Assembly: GCF_003932715.1 (NCBI RefSeq)
Contig: NZ_CP020700.1
Coordinates: 2,378,501 to 2,442,500, forward strand
Origin: Streptomyces tsukubensis
GTDB lineage: Bacteria; Actinomycetota; Actinomycetes; Streptomycetales; Streptomycetaceae
Direction of reading: 5' to 3'
DNA: 64,000 nt
Shown here: piece by piece, positions 17,177 through 26,505 of the stretch
How the letters are laid out: every line of letters begins with the position of its first letter
How positions within the stretch are numbered: the first letter of the stretch is position 1
Notes under the pieces: model-generated
What the model saw: the letters and a program-made list of their open reading frames with translations, nothing else
The model's database searches: none
What the model was told of the DNA's origin: nothing
Program-made: the position numbers and the translations under genes

Positions 17177-17604
17177 CTCAGCTCACCGTCCGCACCGCCG
17201 GTCAGCTCCGCGTGCTCCTTGCCCTTGCCGCGGGTCTTGACCGCGTCCTCGGGCAGGGACAGCTCGGGGCAGTCCTTCCACAGCCGCTCCAGGGCGTAGA
17301 AGACCCGCTCCTCGCTGTGCTGGACATGGACCACGATGTCGACGTAGTCGAGCAGGATCCAACGGGCGTCGCGGTCGCCTTCGCGGCGCACCGGCTTGGC
17401 GCCCAGCTCCTTGAGCAGCCGCTCTTCGATCTCGTCGACGATCGACTTGACCTGGCGGTCGTTGGGGGCGGAGGCGATCAGGAAGGCGTCCGTGATGGAC
17501 AGCACATCGCTGACGTCGTAGGCGATGATGTCGTGCGCGAGCCGGTCGGCGGCCGCTTGGGCGGCGGCGTTGACAAGCTCGACGGAGCGCTCGGTTGCGG
17601 TCAC
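17173..17604 (-). CDS. rsfS: Ribosomal silencing factor RsfS
   Basis: This 143-residue protein binds ribosomal protein uL14 and blocks joining of the subunits when nutrients are low. The family signatures are 'DIIAYDVSDVLSITDAFLIA', 'SIVDEIEERL', 'RWILLDYVDIVVHVQHSEER' and 'YALERLWKDC'. GTG 17604 ('VTATERSVELVNAAAQAA') matches the usual start; an ATG further upstream would add an unrelated tail. It stands between the LCP-like gene and the histidine phosphatase, with nadD further upstream, the common nadD-rsfS neighbourhood. Confidence 0.95.
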   Translation of the reverse strand: MTATERSVELVNAAAQAAADRLAHDIIAYDVSDVLSITDAFLIASAPNDRQVKSIVDEIEERLLKELGAKPVRREGDRDARWILLDYVDIVVHVQHSEERVFYALERLWKDCPELSLPEDAVKTRGKGKEHAELTGGADGELS

Positions 17605-17767
17605 TGGCTGGCTTTCGTCGGCGGTCGTGTACCAGACAAGGGTCTCACGGACGGCCGACATCCCTTTCCGGGTTTCCCGGGGACTGCGGGCCGGGGTCTC
17701 CCGCGCCGGAGCTGCGGGCCGGGGTCTCCGGCGCCGCCAGGGGGCGGGCCGGAGACCGTGCGTCCGG

Positions 17768-19603
17768 TCAGCCGGTCTTGAAGTCACCGCCGAGGACGAC
17801 GGTGATATCGGCGTTGGCGGCAGGTGCGCCCTTCTTCACCGCGGCCGCGGGCAGCCCCAGCGTCTTGGCGACCTCGGCGGCCTCCGCCTTGCGCGCATCG
17901 TCACCGTAGGTGATCGACGAGGTGTCCGCCGTGTCCGCGCGGCCGCCGTCGACGACCGTGTAGCCGCCGTTCACCAGGGAGACCCGGGCGGTCTCCGTCG
18001 CGGCGGGCTTGCCGGTGGCGTTCCTGATCCCGACCCGGGCCGCCGCGCCCTGCTCACCCTTGGTGACGGAGCCGCCGAGGACCTCCTTGACGACCTGAGT
18101 GATCGCCTGCTCGGTGGGCCGGCCGTCGGGCTGTACGGGCAGCAGTTCGGTGGCGTAGTCGCCGCCCTTGGCATGGTCGGCGAGTTTGGCGAGGGACGCG
18201 CCGAGGTCCTTCTCGGAGAGCGAGGGGTCGAGGATCTGCCCCAGGGTCTCCACCGTGACGGTCGCGGACTCCGCGTCGCTCGGGAACTTCTTCAGCACGC
18301 CCTGCACGACCTGTCCGAAGCGCTGCAGTTGCTTGGACTCGGGCTCCCCGGCGGCGAGATGGGTGGCGTAGGCGACGGCGGCGCGGCCGTTGAGGGTCTG
18401 GTTCTCGCCCTTCTTCACCAGGGGTGCGGCGCCCTTGGCGGGGGCGGGGACGTCGGTGTCGGTGGTGAGGTCGATACTGCCGACGAGTTCGACGAGGTTC
18501 TCCAGGAAGGGGGTGTCGAGCCGCCAGGTGCCGCTGATCCGGGCGCCGAGGAGGGTGCCCACGGCATCGCGGGTCCCGGCGGTGCCGTCGGCCTCGACGG
18601 ACTGGCCGAGGGTGGTTCCGGCGCCGTCGTCACCGGCGACGGACAGGGCGTTGGGGAGCAGGACGGTGGTGCCCCGGCCGGCGGTGACGTTGTCGACGAG
18701 GAGGGCGGTCGAGGTGCCCTTCTTCTTCGTGTTGTGCAGATGCACCACGATCACATCGCGTTTCTGGGCCCCGGCGGAGACGCTCTTCTTCTCGTCGTCC
18801 GACAGGACCGCGGCCACGATCCAGCCGATTCCGGCCACCACGGCCAGCGCGAGGACGACTCCGAGGGCGATCACACGGTTGCGTCCCCGCCGCTTGGCCT
18901 CCTCGCGCCGTTCCGAGCGGCTCTCGGTGAACTTCAGCCAGTCGATGACGTCTTCGGATTCCTCGTCGGGCTCCGCGATGAACGAGAACTGCTCGGTGCG
19001 GTAGTCGCGCTCCCCGGGCGGCTCGTCGCCGGAGCGCCGCTGTCCGGGGAGGGCGGCCTGTGCATCCCCTCCGCCGGGGGCTTCGGCGGGCTGCTGTTCG
19101 GCCTCGGGGGCCGGATGCTGCGGGGGGACGGTCCACTGCTGGGTGGAGTCGACGGCCGTGGGCAGGGTGCCGGTGTCGTAGCCGTACCCCTCCTGGCCGT
19201 GGGCACCGCCGTAGCCGTACGGCTGTTCCGCGCCGTTGCCGGCCGGTCCGCCGGGTGCGGTCTGCTCGTACGGGGGGTACGGCTCCGGGGCCGGGGCGTG
19301 GGGGTCGTAGCCGTAGCCGTGATTGCCGACGGTCCCGCCGGTCCCGTCGGTCTGCTGGGCGTACGGGTCGTACGACTGCTGGTACGGAGGCTCGTACCCC
19401 TGACCGGGCTGCTCGTACCCCTGATCGGACTGCTGGTACGACGGGTCGTACGGCTGCTGCGATTCGTACTGCTGCTGTTCCTGCGGCTGTTGGGTCTCGT
19501 GGGACAGCTGGGGCTGCTGGTAGACCGGCTGCCCGTACGCGTCGTAGCCGATGATCTGCGGCTGCGGCGGATAAGGGTCGTACGGATTCTGCTGGTCGTT
19601 CAC
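17768..19603 (-). CDS. LCP-like membrane protein with LytR C-terminal domain
   Basis: This 611-residue protein starts with about 200 residues rich in Gln, Tyr, Pro and Gly. A single membrane helix follows ('VIALGVVLALAVVAGIGWIV', about 245-265), then an LCP-type domain (about 280-480) and a LytR_C domain (about 500-605, 'VGIRNATGKPAATETARVSL'). LCP enzymes attach glycopolymers to peptidoglycan using conserved Arg residues that hold the pyrophosphate. Here the matching places read 'TSTALLVDN' and 'TTVLLPNALSV' without those Arg, so catalysis is doubtful. GTG 19603 has a strong GGAGAGGGGG site. It lies between nadD and rsfS and may be a sensor or scaffold in the wall. Confidence 0.82.
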   Translation of the reverse strand: MNDQQNPYDPYPPQPQIIGYDAYGQPVYQQPQLSHETQQPQEQQQYESQQPYDPSYQQSDQGYEQPGQGYEPPYQQSYDPYAQQTDGTGGTVGNHGYGYDPHAPAPEPYPPYEQTAPGGPAGNGAEQPYGYGGAHGQEGYGYDTGTLPTAVDSTQQWTVPPQHPAPEAEQQPAEAPGGGDAQAALPGQRRSGDEPPGERDYRTEQFSFIAEPDEESEDVIDWLKFTESRSERREEAKRRGRNRVIALGVVLALAVVAGIGWIVAAVLSDDEKKSVSAGAQKRDVIVVHLHNTKKKGTSTALLVDNVTAGRGTTVLLPNALSVAGDDGAGTTLGQSVEADGTAGTRDAVGTLLGARISGTWRLDTPFLENLVELVGSIDLTTDTDVPAPAKGAAPLVKKGENQTLNGRAAVAYATHLAAGEPESKQLQRFGQVVQGVLKKFPSDAESATVTVETLGQILDPSLSEKDLGASLAKLADHAKGGDYATELLPVQPDGRPTEQAITQVVKEVLGGSVTKGEQGAAARVGIRNATGKPAATETARVSLVNGGYTVVDGGRADTADTSSITYGDDARKAEAAEVAKTLGLPAAAVKKGAPAANADITVVLGGDFKTG

Positions 19604-19622
19604 CGATGCCCCCTCTCCGGGC

Positions 19623-20267
19623 TCACTGACCGCGGTACAACTGGCGCTTGTCGATGTAGCGCACGACGCCGTCGGGTACGAGATACCAGACGGGGTCCCC
19701 CTTGGCGACCCGCGCCCGGCAGTCGGTCGAGGAGATCGCCAGCGCCGGCACCTCCACGAGGGAGACCTTGCCCTCCGGCAGCCCGTCGTCCGTCAGATCG
19801 TGGCCGGGGCGGGTGACCCCGATGAAGTGCGCGAGCGAGAACAGCTCGGTCGCATCCCGCCAGCCCAGGATCTGGGAGAGCGCGTCGGCGCCGGTGATGA
19901 AGAAGAGATCGGTGCCCTCGTCGAGGGAGGACAGATCCCGGAGGGTGTCGATGGTGTACGTCTTCCCGGGGCGGTCGATGTCGATCCGGCTCACCGAGAA
20001 CTGGGGGTTGGAGGCCGTGGCGATCACCGTCATGAGGTAACGGTCCTCGGCCGGCGAGACGGCCTTGTGGCTCTTCTGCCACGGCTGCCCCGTGGGGACG
20101 AAGACGACCTCGTCGAGATGGAACAGTGCGGCCACCTCGCTTGCGGCCACCAGGTGACCGTGGTGGATCGGGTCGAACGTCCCGCCCATGACACCGAGTC
20201 GCCGCCGGGCGGGACCGTCGCCCGGTACCCCGGGCGCGGTGCCCGCCTGTTCTTCCTGCTGTCCCAT
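19623..20267 (-). CDS. nadD: Nicotinate-nucleotide adenylyltransferase
   Basis: This cytosolic enzyme joins nicotinate mononucleotide and ATP to deamido-NAD in NAD synthesis. It is 214 residues long. The nucleotidyltransferase motif is '[13 protein letters not shown]' (T/HxGH, about residues 27-39) and the second motif is '[10 protein letters not shown]' (ISSTxxR type). ATG 20267 gives a short N-terminal tail of about 26 residues; the family core begins at the MGGTFDP Met, so translation could also start there. The LCP gene follows 19 bases downstream and rsfS after that. Confidence 0.95.
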   Translation of the reverse strand: MGQQEEQAGTAPGVPGDGPARRRLGVMGGTFDPIHHGHLVAASEVAALFHLDEVVFVPTGQPWQKSHKAVSPAEDRYLMTVIATASNPQFSVSRIDIDRPGKTYTIDTLRDLSSLDEGTDLFFITGADALSQILGWRDATELFSLAHFIGVTRPGHDLTDDGLPEGKVSLVEVPALAISSTDCRARVAKGDPVWYLVPDGVVRYIDKRQLYRGQ

Positions 20268-20313
20268 GCGTGCAGAGCCTACTGGCACGTGCGTGCGAGA
20301 CGCCCGGCGAGAC

Positions 20314-20463
20314 TCAGCGGTCGCGGTTGAAGCTGGTGGTGATGAAGAGCAGCAGCAGAAGCGCGGCCAGGGAGAGACCGCCGACGAGGAGGGGGCTGAG
20401 GCTTTCGTGGCCACCGCCTTCGGCCAGGGGGACCAGGGCGGCGGAGGTGCTGGTGAGGCTCAT
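20314..20463 (-). CDS. 49-residue single-span membrane protein
   Basis: A short frame from ATG 20463 to TGA 20314. About 25 residues with Ser/Thr and Gly-His-Glu precede one clear membrane helix ('[19 protein letters not shown]'), and the protein ends 'SFNRDR'. It lies 46 bases upstream of nadD in the same direction, with CGCTGAAG before its start. The function is unknown. The membrane segment and gene spacing favour a real small protein. Confidence 0.62.
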   Translation of the reverse strand: MSLTSTSAALVPLAEGGGHESLSPLLVGGLSLAALLLLLFITTSFNRDR

Positions 20464-20754
20464 CTTCAGCGGACCTAACGATCGGGGGACAGGGCTGAGG
20501 GTCTTCGGGCACCCATCGTATGCGGGCGGGTCGGGCACGCTCACGCCGACTCGGTCGTTGTGGTGGTCGCGGAGCCGTCGACATGGCGGCGGGCCGGTCG
20601 GCGGAGCCCGGGAAGTGCGGCGATGCGGACCGGAGTCGGGGTTGTCCACAGGCTCGGCCGCCGTGCGGCGCCAGCACCTACGCTGGGGACCGCGGGGCGA
20701 GCCGCCTCACCGCACTGACGCACAGTTGCACTATTGGCTACGCAGGGGGCTGGA

Positions 20755-21843
20755 ATGACCGAAAGCAGTCAGGAAAAGGTGCCGAGCAGGCAGCGCAAGC
20801 GGTTCCCCGGGATCTCGTCACGGGCGTACGAGCACCCGGCGGACCGTTCGGCGCTGGTCGCCCTGCGCAAGCTCAGCGGTTTCGACACCGTGTTCAAGGC
20901 GCTGAGCGGGCTGCTTCCCGAGCGCAGTCTGCGGCTCCTCTTCCTCTCCGACTCCGTCCGGGTGAGCGACGAGCAGTTCGCCCATCTGCACGCGATGCTG
21001 CGGGACGCCTGTTACGTCCTCGACCTGGAGAAGGTCCCCGCGATGTACGTCACGCAGGACCCGCGGCCCAATGCGATGTGCATCGGCCTCGACGAGCCGA
21101 TCATCGTGGTGACGACCGGTCTGGTGGAGCTGCTGGACGAGGAGGAGATGCGGGCCGTCGTGGGCCACGAGGTGGGCCATGCCCTCTCCGGCCACTCCGT
21201 CTACCGCACGATCCTGCTCTTCCTGACGAGTCTGGCGCTGAAGATCGCGTGGGTGCCGCTGGGCAATGTGGCGATCATGGCGATCGTGACCGCGCTGCGG
21301 GAGTGGTTCCGCAAGTCGGAGCTGTCCGCGGACCGGGCGGGGCTGTTGGTGGGTCAGGACCTGCAGGCTTCGATGCGTGGTCTGATGAAGATCGCCGGTG
21401 GAAACCACCTCCACGAGATGAACGTGGACGCCTTCCTCCGCCAGGCCGAGGAGTACGAGGCGGGCGGCGATCTGCGGGACTCCGTCCTCAAGATCATGAA
21501 CGTCCTGCCGCGTACGCACCCGTTCACCACGGTCCGGGCGGCCGAGCTGAAGAAGTGGGCCGAGAGCCGCGACTACCAGCGGGTCATGGACGGCCACTAC
21601 CCCCGGCGGGACGAGGACAAGGAAACCTCGGTGACCGACTCCATCCGCGAGTCCGCATCGCACTACGCGGACACCGTGCGCACCAGCAAGGATCCGCTGA
21701 TGAAGCTGGTCGGCGACATAGCGGGCGGCGCGGGGGATCTGGGCGGCAAGCTCCGCGACAGGTTCACCGGCAGCGGCCGGGCCAACGGCAGCGGGCCCGA
21801 CAGCAGCAGCGACGGCGGGAGCGGCGGGGCGTCCGGCGCCTGA
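20755..21843 (+). CDS. M48 family metallopeptidase
   Basis: This 362-residue protein has the zinc site 'VVGHEVGHALSGHS' (HExxH, about residues 138-151), a third ligand in 'KSELSADRAGLL', and two hydrophobic stretches after the active site ('ILLFLTSLALKIAWVPLG' and 'NVAIMAIVTAL') that may dip into the membrane. This is the HtpX/Ste24-like layout; these proteases degrade damaged membrane proteins in relatives. The C-terminus is Gly/Ser-rich. ATG 20755 is chosen since AGGGGG lies about 6 bases before it; a TTG at 20734 would also be in frame. It is divergent from the nadD group, with about 290 bases between that must hold both promoters. Confidence 0.9.
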   Translation: MTESSQEKVPSRQRKRFPGISSRAYEHPADRSALVALRKLSGFDTVFKALSGLLPERSLRLLFLSDSVRVSDEQFAHLHAMLRDACYVLDLEKVPAMYVTQDPRPNAMCIGLDEPIIVVTTGLVELLDEEEMRAVVGHEVGHALSGHSVYRTILLFLTSLALKIAWVPLGNVAIMAIVTALREWFRKSELSADRAGLLVGQDLQASMRGLMKIAGGNHLHEMNVDAFLRQAEEYEAGGDLRDSVLKIMNVLPRTHPFTTVRAAELKKWAESRDYQRVMDGHYPRRDEDKETSVTDSIRESASHYADTVRTSKDPLMKLVGDIAGGAGDLGGKLRDRFTGSGRANGSGPDSSSDGGSGGASGA

Positions 21844-21899
21844 GCCCTCGGCAGCGGGACACCCGGCGGCGGCCGGTCCGGCGCGGGCGGTGTTTGTTT

Positions 21900-21933
21900 C
21901 CGTGCTGTGCCGTGCTGTTTCGTGCTGTGCCGT
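21900..21933. repeat. 10-bp tandem repeat, three copies
   Basis: CCGTGCTGTG, CCGTGCTGTT and TCGTGCTGTG followed by CCGT. It lies in the short gap between the convergent M48 peptidase and the next minus-strand gene. Probably slippage. Confidence 0.65.
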
Positions 21934-21972
21934 CGGGTGGCCGGGTATCGGAGTGAGGCGGTCGGGTGCCGG

Positions 21973-23151
21973 TCAGCCCGGTGGCGGGCTCGGCTGTCCG
22001 GTCGACTGCCGGGCTGATCGGGGGATCGGCTGGGCGGCGGGGGCGAGGGCGCCGCAGAGGCCCGCCGCCGGTGCCGTGGTCGCGGCGTACGGATCGGTGC
22101 CCGCCGGGGCGCCCGGCGAGGCCCGTTCGCCCGCCAGCAGGGGCCGCAGGGTGCCGGTGGACTCGGAGCAGGACTGCGGTCCCGCCTGGAGATGGCTGGC
22201 GACCAGTTCGGTGCGGTGGCGCAGGATGTCCTCGTGGTCGAAGCGGAGCCGCAGCTCCCGGCGGGCGACGAAGAGGGACGCCGGATCGGTACGGGCCGGA
22301 TCGACGGGCGCGGAGAGAGCCGAGGGTGGCCGGGAGGGGCCCGGCGGGGCGGCCGGGCGGAGTGCATAGGTGAAGGTGTGGCCGGCGGTGATCTCCAGGG
22401 TGTCGGCCCCGGATTCGGCGTAGCCCAGACTCCCCCGGACCCGTACGGCCGGATCGGCGAGGGCGACCCTCGCCGGGTCGAAGCGGATCAGCCAGCCGCC
22501 GGACGGCTTCCGGGCCCCGGCCCGGAAGCCGACGTCCCGGTCGAAGGCGTCGAGCTGCGCCGGGTCCAGCAGGACCCGTACGGGACGGACCGTGCCACCG
22601 GTGAGCACCTCCGGATTCAGCGAGGACATCACCAGATACTCCTTGGCCACCGAGAGCGCGGTCCGTACCTCGTTCTCGGTGAAGGCGGAGGTGCGCCGGA
22701 TCGCGGGCAGGGTGATCCCGGCGGCGGCGATCCGGTGCCGGGCGGCCGGGCTGCGGTGGTAGAGATCGGCGGGCTCCCCGCCGGGGACGGCTCCGGAGGG
22801 CGCCAGCGGGATCACGGTCATCCGCAGCGGTTCGGCCCGCGGGGCGGCGGCCGGATCGCCCGGGGACCGGCGGAGCCCGATATGGATCGCGGTGGCGAGG
22901 GAGAACGCCAGCAGCAGGGCCAGCCCCATCACCACCCAGGCGCCGGTGTTGCCGGTGCGGGCGCGCAGCACGGGCGACGGCAGGGTGCGGACGGCCCGTG
23001 CGTCGGGTCCCGTCCGCTCCCGGGCCGAGTACTCCTGGAGCCGGGCAGCACGTACGAACGATTCGTCGAAGACGACGGCTCCGTACTCGTCCTCTCCGCC
23101 GCCGGGGAGCCCCTCGGACGTCCCCTCGGGCGGGTCGCCACGCCCAGCCAT
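21973..23151 (-). CDS. Single-span membrane protein with 'FDESFVRAA' motif, unknown function
   Basis: About 392 residues. The N-terminus has an acidic/Gly segment, then 'AVVFDESFVRAARLQEYSAR' (about residues 24-43), a Pro/Arg linker and one membrane helix ('AWVVMGLALLLAFSLATAI', about 72-91). The remaining 300 residues should be outside. They are rich in beta-type segments and Arg, with no recognised catalytic motif, and end in a Pro/Ala-rich tail. ATG 23151 is chosen because the shared motif follows it; the open frame continues to 23403 without coding character. The gene at 23886-24446 shares the motif. A similarly placed S. coelicolor protein has been linked to spore-wall synthesis, but the match here is positional. 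Confidence 0.75.
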   Translation of the reverse strand: MAGRGDPPEGTSEGLPGGGEDEYGAVVFDESFVRAARLQEYSARERTGPDARAVRTLPSPVLRARTGNTGAWVVMGLALLLAFSLATAIHIGLRRSPGDPAAAPRAEPLRMTVIPLAPSGAVPGGEPADLYHRSPAARHRIAAAGITLPAIRRTSAFTENEVRTALSVAKEYLVMSSLNPEVLTGGTVRPVRVLLDPAQLDAFDRDVGFRAGARKPSGGWLIRFDPARVALADPAVRVRGSLGYAESGADTLEITAGHTFTYALRPAAPPGPSRPPSALSAPVDPARTDPASLFVARRELRLRFDHEDILRHRTELVASHLQAGPQSCSESTGTLRPLLAGERASPGAPAGTDPYAATTAPAAGLCGALAPAAQPIPRSARQSTGQPSPPPG

Positions 23152-23454
23152 ACTCTGAGGGTTGGTCCGCGGGGCCTCCGGTAAACGCGTACCGGGGCCC
23201 GAAAGTCCGGCGGGGTGCCACAGATGCACCCGTACGGCGCCGGGTCGCCGTCCGGCGGGGTCGGGGTAAACGGTCCGGGTGCGCACCGGCCCCTCCGGGC
23301 CGTCGGCCTCGCGGGGCACCGACCGGCCCGCCGGACCCGCTGCCCGTCCCCCGGGCCGGGGCTCCGCGCCACCGGGGTACCACCGGGCCGGTGACCGGCT
23401 CACGGGCTGCCGGGTCCGGGCCCGTGTGCCCCGGGCTGCGGCCCCCGGGGCCGG

Positions 23455-23815
23455 CGTCTCCTGTGGATGCTGTGGGCCCGCAAACTGCGGCAGTGCGTTC
23501 GCCGGGGCGTGGTCCCGCGGGCACGTCCCCGCTCCGGGTTGTCACCCTTCCCGGACGGCGGTCCGCGCCCGGCGGCTCCGGGCCCGGCAGCTCCTGTGGA
23601 TACTGCGGCGCTCGCCGGAACGAGGCCCCGCGGGCACGTCCCCGCTCCGGGTCGTCGCCGCCCCCGGACGGCGCTCCACGTCCGGCGGCTCCTGCGGAGA
23701 CTGCGGGACCTCGCCCCGGCACCGCACTCGCCGGGGCGAGGCCCGCGGGCATGTCCCCGCTCCGGGTTGGCACCGATCCCGGGCATCGGCGGGGTCTCCT
23801 GCAGTTCACTCGTAA
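23455..23815. repeat. Tandem imperfect repeat, period about 113-115 bp, three full copies plus partials
   Basis: The word CCGCGGGCACGTCCCCGCTC starts at 23515 and 23628, and with one change at 23743. Between copies, CTCCTGTGGATACTGCGG-like words recur (23458, 23591, 23689, partial at 23796). The repeats fill part of a 734-base stretch (23152-23885) between two minus-strand membrane-protein genes, in which I see no gene. Open frames there translate to Arg/Gly/Pro-rich repeats without family features. Confidence 0.75.
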
Positions 23816-23885
23816 CGGGGAGCATTCGTCCCCGGTACGGGCGCCGGTAGGACGTAGCAACAGGGAAGCGTCCCCCGGGGGCGGT

Positions 23886-24446
23886 TCAGGTGCGGGTGGG
23901 GTGCGGGGACGGGACCTGGTCGCGGAGGGCGTCCGGGGGTGCGACGCCCGGGGCCGTCGGGGAGCGGTCCACGCCCGTCGTCGCGGGCGGCGGGATCCGG
24001 TCCTGGCGGCTGCCCGACGCGCCCCGGTAGACGGCGGTGAAGGCCAGGGCGACCATGCCGACGCCCATCAGCAGGGCCAGCGCCCAGGCCACCGGGCGGT
24101 GCCAGCGCGCGCTGCCTCGGTAGGGGCGCAGCGAGCCGCCGTGCGAGCCGTAGGGATCGGACCAGTCGGCGTGGGAGCCGTGGAGGCCGTGGCGGTCCCG
24201 GTCGGGGTCGTAGCCGCCGTGCACCCCGCCGTAGGGGTCGTCGTCGGGTCCCCCGGGGCCCCGGCCCTCCGCGCGGGCCTCGGCGGCGGCCAGCAGCCGC
24301 TCGACCGCGGTGGGTTCATGGAAGGTGGCCGCATGGACGAAGTCCTCGTCGAACACCACGGGGGCGAGGTCCTCGTCCGCGCCTCCGCGGTCGTCGTCGG
24401 GCTCCCAGCCGTCCGGGAACGGCCTGCCCCCCACGTCGTCCGGCAC
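23886..24446 (-). CDS. Small membrane protein with 'FDEDFVHAA' motif, unknown function
   Basis: This 186-residue protein has an acidic N-terminus, then 'PVVFDEDFVHAATFHEPTA' (about residues 29-47), a Gly/His/Asp/Tyr-rich linker ('GGVHGGYDPDRDRHGLHG'), one membrane helix ('WALALLMGVGMVALAFTAVY', about 120-139) and a short Pro-rich tail. The motif matches that of the protein encoded at 21973-23151, so the two probably contact the same partner. GTG 24446 is the start. It lies downstream of proA in the same direction. No enzymatic signature is seen. Confidence 0.75.
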   Translation of the reverse strand: MPDDVGGRPFPDGWEPDDDRGGADEDLAPVVFDEDFVHAATFHEPTAVERLLAAAEARAEGRGPGGPDDDPYGGVHGGYDPDRDRHGLHGSHADWSDPYGSHGGSLRPYRGSARWHRPVAWALALLMGVGMVALAFTAVYRGASGSRQDRIPPPATTGVDRSPTAPGVAPPDALRDQVPSPHPTRT

Positions 24447-24569
24447 GTCTTTCAGAGTAGACCCGGGCGGTGCTTTTGGGCAGACGGAGGGAGCAACCGC
24501 CCCGCCCGAACCGGCGGGACGGCCGGTTTCCGCCTCCGGTCCTGCTCCCGCCGTTCCGCCGTTCCGGAC

Positions 24570-25856
24570 CTACCGGATGTGGCCGTCGCCGGTGAGGATG
24601 TACTTGGTCGAGGTCAGCTCGGGCAGCCCCATCGGTCCGCGGGCGTGCAGCTTCTGCGTGGAGATGCCGATCTCCGCGCCGAAGCCGAACTGGCCGCCGT
24701 CGGTGAACCGGGTCGAGGCGTTGACGGCGACCGTCGTCGAGTCCACCAGTTGGGTGAAGCGGCGGGCCGCGGCCTGCGAGGTGGTGACGATGGCCTCGGT
24801 GTGCCCGGACGACCAGCACCGGATGTGCGCCACCGCGCCGTCGAGCGAATCCACCACGGCCGCGGCGATGTCGTAGGAGAGGTACTCGGTCTCCCAGTCC
24901 TCGTCGGTGGCCGCGACGACCGTCGCCTTGCTGTCGTCCCCGTACGCCGCCACGGCCTCGTCGCCGTGGACGGTGACCCCGGCCTCGGCGAGCGCGTCGA
25001 GGGCCCGGGGCAGGAACGCGGCCGCGATGTCCCGGTGGACCAGGAGCGTCTCGGCGCTGTTGCAGACGCTGGGCCGCTGGGCCTTGGAGTTGATCAGTAC
25101 GGAGACGGCCATGTCGAGATCGGCCTCGGCGTCCACGTACACATGGCAGTTGCCGGTACCGGTCTCGATGACGGGGACGGTGGACTGCTCCACGACGGTA
25201 CGGATCAGCCCGGCGCCGCCGCGCGGGATGAGGACGTCGACCAGCCCGCGGGCGCGCATCAGCTCCTGGACCGACTCACGGGACTCGCCCGGCACCAGCT
25301 GGACCGCGTCGGCGGGGAGCCCGGCTTCCGCGACGGCGTCCCGGATCACCTGTACGAGAGCGGTGTTGGAGGCGTACGCGGAGGAGGAGCCGCGCAGCAG
25401 TACGGCGTTGCCGGACTTGAGGCAGAGGGCGGCGGCGTCGGCGGTGACGTTCGGCCGCGCCTCGTAGACGATGCCGACGACACCGAGCGGCACCCGGACC
25501 TGGCGCAGGTCGAGGCCGTTGGGGAGGGTGGAGCCGCGTACCACCTCGCCGACCGGGTCGGGCAGCGCGACGACGTCACGGACATCGGCCGCGATGGCGC
25601 GGACGCGCTCCGGGGTGAGCGTCAGCCGGTCGACGATCGACTCGCTCGTACCGTTCTCGCGGGCCCGTGCGACGTCCTCGGCGTTGGCGCGGACGATCTC
25701 GTCCGTCCGGGCCTCCAGCGCATCGGCGACGGCGAGCAGGGCCGCGTCCTTGGCCGCGCGCGGCAGGGGGGCGAGCTGCTCGGCGGCGCTGCGGGCGAGC
25801 CGGGCGGCCCGGCCGACGGGGCTGAGGGACTCCTGCGGGGAGGGCGACGTCGTCAT
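24570..25856 (-). CDS. proA: Glutamate-5-semialdehyde dehydrogenase (gamma-glutamyl phosphate reductase)
   Basis: This is the second step of proline synthesis, the NADPH-dependent reduction of gamma-glutamyl phosphate. It has 428 residues, the usual length. The catalytic Cys lies in '[18 protein letters not shown]', the cofactor region is '[15 protein letters not shown]', and the end '[20 protein letters not shown]' is diagnostic. ATG 25856 ('[12 protein letters not shown]') is chosen over the longer open frame. proB lies upstream on the same strand with one unknown gene between them, the normal streptomycete order. Confidence 0.97.
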   Translation of the reverse strand: MTTSPSPQESLSPVGRAARLARSAAEQLAPLPRAAKDAALLAVADALEARTDEIVRANAEDVARARENGTSESIVDRLTLTPERVRAIAADVRDVVALPDPVGEVVRGSTLPNGLDLRQVRVPLGVVGIVYEARPNVTADAAALCLKSGNAVLLRGSSSAYASNTALVQVIRDAVAEAGLPADAVQLVPGESRESVQELMRARGLVDVLIPRGGAGLIRTVVEQSTVPVIETGTGNCHVYVDAEADLDMAVSVLINSKAQRPSVCNSAETLLVHRDIAAAFLPRALDALAEAGVTVHGDEAVAAYGDDSKATVVAATDEDWETEYLSYDIAAAVVDSLDGAVAHIRCWSSGHTEAIVTTSQAAARRFTQLVDSTTVAVNASTRFTDGGQFGFGAEIGISTQKLHARGPMGLPELTSTKYILTGDGHIR

Positions 25857-25983
25857 ACCCGCAGGGTAGTGCGCCCGGGAAGGTGTCTCATGCGCCGTTC
25901 CGCACTCCGAGACATGTCGGATGCGGGGGCGCGGGCCCGGCCGTCCCAGCGGACCCCGGAGCCGTGTGCCCCGGGCCCGTACC

Positions 25984-26505
25984 TCAGAAGGGGTGGACGC
26001 CGACCCTGGCGGCCGGGGGCGGGCCGTAGCCCTCGGCGAGGCGCTGGTGGTAGGTCTGCCGGTCGATGACCTCCAGGCCGACGATCGTCCACGGCGGCAG
26101 CTTCGCCGTCGCCCGGTGCTCGCCCCAGAGCCGCAGCGCGACGGCCGCCGCGTCATGGAGGTCGCGGGCCTCCTCCCAGTAGCGGATCTCGGCGTGGTCG
26201 TTGGCGTAGCGGCTGGTCAGCAGGAAGGGATGGTCGTGGGCGAGCTGCTCAAGACCGCGGCGGACCTCCGCCAGCGGGGCTTCGGCGCCCGAGACGCTCA
26301 GCGTGATGTGCCACAGCTTGGACGCGGCGGACTGGACCTGGTCCTCCGCGGGCGCCGGGGCCCGGTCGCCGACGCTCGTCAGGGTCCGTTCGGCCCGTAC
26401 GGTGCGTCCGGCCGCCGGTGCGGGCCGCTCGGTGCCCGTCGCCGCGTGTACGCAGCGGACGCCGTTGTTCCCTCGGGGGGTGTCCCCCGGGCGCGCGATG
26501 GTCAC
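25984..26505 (-). CDS. Conserved hypothetical protein between proB and proA
   Basis: This 173-residue protein matches no family known to me. The first 60 residues look disordered. The conserved-looking part begins '[17 protein letters not shown]' and continues with '[20 protein letters not shown]', followed by an Ala-rich helix and '[17 protein letters not shown]'. It appears alpha/beta and soluble, with no membrane segment or metal motif. GTG 26505 is preceded by GGGAGG at good spacing, which decides the start. Position between proB and proA suggests co-transcription but not necessarily a role in proline synthesis. Confidence 0.8.
   Translation of the reverse strand: MTIARPGDTPRGNNGVRCVHAATGTERPAPAAGRTVRAERTLTSVGDRAPAPAEDQVQSAASKLWHITLSVSGAEAPLAEVRRGLEQLAHDHPFLLTSRYANDHAEIRYWEEARDLHDAAAVALRLWGEHRATAKLPPWTIVGLEVIDRQTYHQRLAEGYGPPPAARVGVHPF

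Noticed and set aside
23455..23815. CRISPR array
   Set aside because: Repeats are long (about 114 bp), diverged and lack uniform spacers, and no cas genes are present.
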